Assembly: GCA_945787505.1 (NCBI GenBank)
Contig: CALZHC010000010.1
Span: 1 to 40,456 of the forward strand
Direction of reading: 5' to 3'
DNA: 40,456 nt
Source: an uncultured Alistipes sp.
GTDB lineage: Bacteria > Bacteroidota > Bacteroidia > Bacteroidales > UBA932
This document shows positions 40,221-40,456 of the stretch, piece by piece. How positions within the stretch are numbered: position 1 is the first letter of the stretch; each line of letters starts with the position of its first letter. The position numbers and the translations under genes were made by a program. The notes beneath the pieces were generated by a model, which searched no databases, was not told where the DNA came from, and saw only the letters and a list, made by a program, of their open reading frames with translations.

Positions 40221-40456
40221 ATGACAAGATTACTAACAACCACCTTACTGTTCCTCTTTGCATTCATTGATTATGCAGATTCTCAGACCTTGTCAGGTAA
40301 GATTTCAATAAGGAGCAGAGACAACATCATCCACAAATTGCCTGATTCCATATGCTATATGATGCCACAGTTCACAAAAGCTGATATAGTATATACCAGC
40401 GGAAAGCAATTCAGTGCTGTGGTCAATATATGCAATGTAGACAACTCTGTCAGATT
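40221..40456 (+). CDS. Secreted protein of unknown function, cut by window end
   Basis: An ATG at 40221 opens a frame that runs without a stop to the window edge (78 codons visible). The first residues MTRLLTTTLLFLFAFIDYAD form a signal peptide without a lipobox, followed by SQTLSGKISIRSRDNIIHKL. The visible mature part is too short to assign a family. A good promoter lies 17 nt upstream, which supports this being a real gene. It is transcribed away from susC, and its link to that locus is unknown. Confidence 0.65.
   Translation, partial: MTRLLTTTLLFLFAFIDYADSQTLSGKISIRSRDNIIHKLPDSICYMMPQFTKADIVYTSGKQFSAVVNICNVDNSVR

Overview
The window reads as a chromosomal segment of a Bacteroidota bacterium, most likely order Bacteroidales. 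The evidence is a SusC/SusD pair, Type IX secretion (T9SS) C-terminal sorting domains, a PorV/PorQ-family barrel, relaxed lipoboxes, and promoters of the Bacteroides type (TTTG, about 19 nt, TAnnTTTG) instead of sigma70 -35/-10 boxes. Start codons lie in A-rich leaders without Shine-Dalgarno sites, and the order tRNA-tuf-tRNA-secE-nusG-rplKAJL-rpoBC is typical of the phylum. No phage, insertion sequence, CRISPR array or plasmid signal was seen, and no stretch over 300 bases lacks a gene or RNA.

Region 1 (1-9600) is housekeeping. It holds the 3' part of parC, a short aroK, and then on the minus strand era and an RsuA/RluB pseudouridine synthase with a 14-unit heptad-repeat tail. A lone ABC permease on the plus strand follows, then a minus-strand lysS-trmH-aroE cluster and a fibronectin-III lipoprotein. 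Genes are packed tightly and several neighbours overlap, including two convergent pairs.

Region 2 (9700-15144, plus strand) is recJ-ssb-purA-dxs. Region 3 (15145-28153, plus strand) is the gene-expression block: a strong promoter, tRNA-Thr(TGT), tRNA-Tyr(GTA), tRNA-Gly(TCC), tRNA-Thr(GGT), tuf, tRNA-Trp(CCA), secE, nusG, rplK, rplA, rplJ, rplL, rpoB and rpoC. A perfect terminator-like hairpin lies between rplL and rpoB, and a strong two-way terminator follows rpoC.

Region 4 (28203-40041, minus strand) is the accessory locus and the most interesting part. It encodes SusC, SusD, a cysteine-cluster lipoprotein, two paralogous S8 subtilisin-like proteases and a PorV/PorQ-family outer-membrane barrel. 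Both proteases carry an N-terminal lipobox and a C-terminal T9SS sorting domain. The barrel's start codon overlaps the preceding protease's stop codon (TAATG). A terminator whose loop supplies the -33 box of the next promoter separates susC-susD-lipoprotein from the protease-barrel unit. I infer a surface proteolysis and peptide-uptake locus with its own T9SS-type barrel. At the right edge a divergent secreted-protein gene begins and is cut by the window end.
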